Positions 42,646-43,394 of a stretch of DNA of 43,394 bases are shown in pieces. Made by a program: the position numbers and the translations under genes. The stretch is taken from contig JAKONI010000220.1 in the NCBI GenBank assembly GCA_022702015.1, positions 1 through 43,394 on the forward strand. The letters run 5' to 3'. Position 1 is the stretch's first letter. Every line of letters starts with the position of its first letter. Under the pieces are notes generated by a model. The model made no database searches. It was not told the origin of the DNA and saw only the letters and a list, made by a program, of their open reading frames with translations. This DNA is from Beijerinckiaceae bacterium (GTDB lineage: Bacteria; Pseudomonadota; Alphaproteobacteria; Rhizobiales; Beijerinckiaceae).

Positions 42646-43257
42646 ATGGCCAGCTTCCGGGAGACGCTGCGCATCCAGCGCTGGGACGACCATCGCTACT
42701 ACCACCACAACCTGATCAACCAGAGCCTGCATATGGTCAGCGCCATCTGCTTCCTCGTGGCCTATGTGCTGGCGTTCAAGGACCCGGCCAAGGCGGCCCT
42801 GGTGGGCTGGCTCCTGGCGATGACCAGCCGGCAGGCCGGGCACCTGTTCTTCGAGCCCAAGGGCTACGATCACGTCAACCACGCGACCCACGAGCACAAG
42901 GAGGAGATCAAGGTCGGCTACAACCTGCGGCGCAAGATCGTGCTGCTGGCGATCTGGGTGCTCTCCCCCGCCCCGCTGTACTTCGACCCGACCTTCTTCG
43001 GCCTGCTGAACCCGGCCCAGGACGTCTCCGGCCTCGCGCACAACGTCGGCTGGATCTGGCTGTGGCTGGCCATCGGCGGCCTGCTGTTCCGGGTCGGCCA
43101 GCTCTGCCTCCAGCAGAGCGTGCGGACCGGCGTAGTCTGGGCGGCCAAGATCCTCACCGACCCCTTCCACGACATCAAGCTCTATCACCGGGCGCCGATG
43201 AAGCTCCTCCAGGGTGAGATGATCGACGAGGACGAGCAGGCCGAGCACCACGCCTGA
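42646..43257 (+). CDS. His-rich multi-pass membrane protein of unknown function
   Basis: A 203-residue protein I cannot name firmly. It has about four hydrophobic segments (near 30-44, 47-60, 98-112, 134-153). Histidines cluster at the membrane edges: H16, H20-H21, H29, H66, H76, H79, H82, H84, H132, H175, H181. The run D75-H-V-N-H-A-T-H-E-H84 could hold a di-iron or other metal centre, as in membrane fatty-acid hydroxylases or the Mpo1/DUF962 dioxygenases; this is a guess. It follows pmtA by 83 nt in the same direction, so a lipid-linked role is plausible. Shine-Dalgarno GAACGGAG precedes the ATG. Confidence 0.6.
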   Translation: MASFRETLRIQRWDDHRYYHHNLINQSLHMVSAICFLVAYVLAFKDPAKAALVGWLLAMTSRQAGHLFFEPKGYDHVNHATHEHKEEIKVGYNLRRKIVLLAIWVLSPAPLYFDPTFFGLLNPAQDVSGLAHNVGWIWLWLAIGGLLFRVGQLCLQQSVRTGVVWAAKILTDPFHDIKLYHRAPMKLLQGEMIDEDEQAEHHA

Positions 43258-43342
43258 CGCTTCGCCCCGGCGGAACCGGACGCCCCTTCCCCCGCTCCCC
43301 CTCATCCAGGGAGACTGGCCGGAACAGTCCCATTTCCCCCCG

Positions 43343-43394
43343 CCCTCGGCCTCATCCTGAGGTGCCGCCGCGAAGCGGTGGCCTCGAAGGAGAC
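43343..43394. repeat. REP-like palindromic element at the window edge
   Basis: CCCTCGGCCTCATCCTGAGGTGC, then GCCGC-GAA-GCGGTGG and CCTCGAAGGAG. This is a third copy of the element flanking 6245-6357, in plus orientation, cut by the window end. The centre forms an imperfect hairpin (GAGG..CCGC / GCGG..CCTC). It follows the last gene, as a transcript-end repeat would. Confidence 0.65.

Overview
The window is a very GC-rich chromosomal stretch from an alphaproteobacterium, most likely a Methylobacteriaceae member (Methylobacterium/Methylorubrum type). This rests on the rpoZ–rel pair, an RNase E with a long acidic insertion inside its S1 domain, the alphaproteobacterial PmtA type, and two families of palindromic intergenic repeats. 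The genus is inference. Nearly all of it is ordinary coding DNA. There is no phage, transposase, CRISPR array, tRNA or rRNA that I can see.

Layout. Bases 1-2021 (minus strand): a bifunctional (p)ppGpp synthetase/hydrolase, cut by the window edge, and rpoZ. 2339-8330 (plus): rpoN (sigma-54), glmU, a class II aldolase and glmS. GlmU and GlmS are the two ends of UDP-GlcNAc synthesis. 8462-13884: a secreted collagen-like protein, a BaiN/HI0933-type flavoprotein, a TerC membrane protein, an N-acetylmuramoyl-L-alanine amidase, a TerB/J-domain protein and a glycine-zipper lipoprotein. 14081-16064: a ureE with a very His-rich tail, translationally overlapped by a CDP-diacylglycerol pyrophosphatase, then a small exported protein. 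16087-20030: a beta-hydroxyacid dehydrogenase, the cstA–ybdD/yjiX pair for pyruvate or peptide uptake, and a stand-alone TerB protein.

20164-30892: an RND efflux permease without an adaptor gene, a soluble chemoreceptor, RNase E with a structured leader, and glcF/glcE (glycolate oxidase subunits, glcD absent here). 31140-36659: a TetR regulator divergent from an emrA–emrB–nodT-type tripartite efflux operon. A 26-bp operator-like palindrome overlaps the -10 of a good sigma-70 promoter that reads into the operon. 36801-41535: a two-gene nuclease/ATPase pair of the SbcD–YhaN (Mre11–Rad50-like) type. 41876-43257: a phosphatidylethanolamine N-methyltransferase (PmtA) and a histidine-rich multi-pass membrane protein.

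The least ordinary items are these. (1) A dispersed element of four consecutive hairpins, present twice, with compensatory changes in the stems; in one copy it supplies the C-terminal codons of the flavoprotein gene. (2) The collagen-like exported protein with 34 uninterrupted Gly-X-Y triplets. (3) The UreE tail with about 29 histidines in 64 residues, coupled to a phospholipid enzyme gene. (4) A sharply AT-rich island upstream of pmtA. (5) The TetR/efflux control region. I do not see a convincing wholly new defence or metabolic system.
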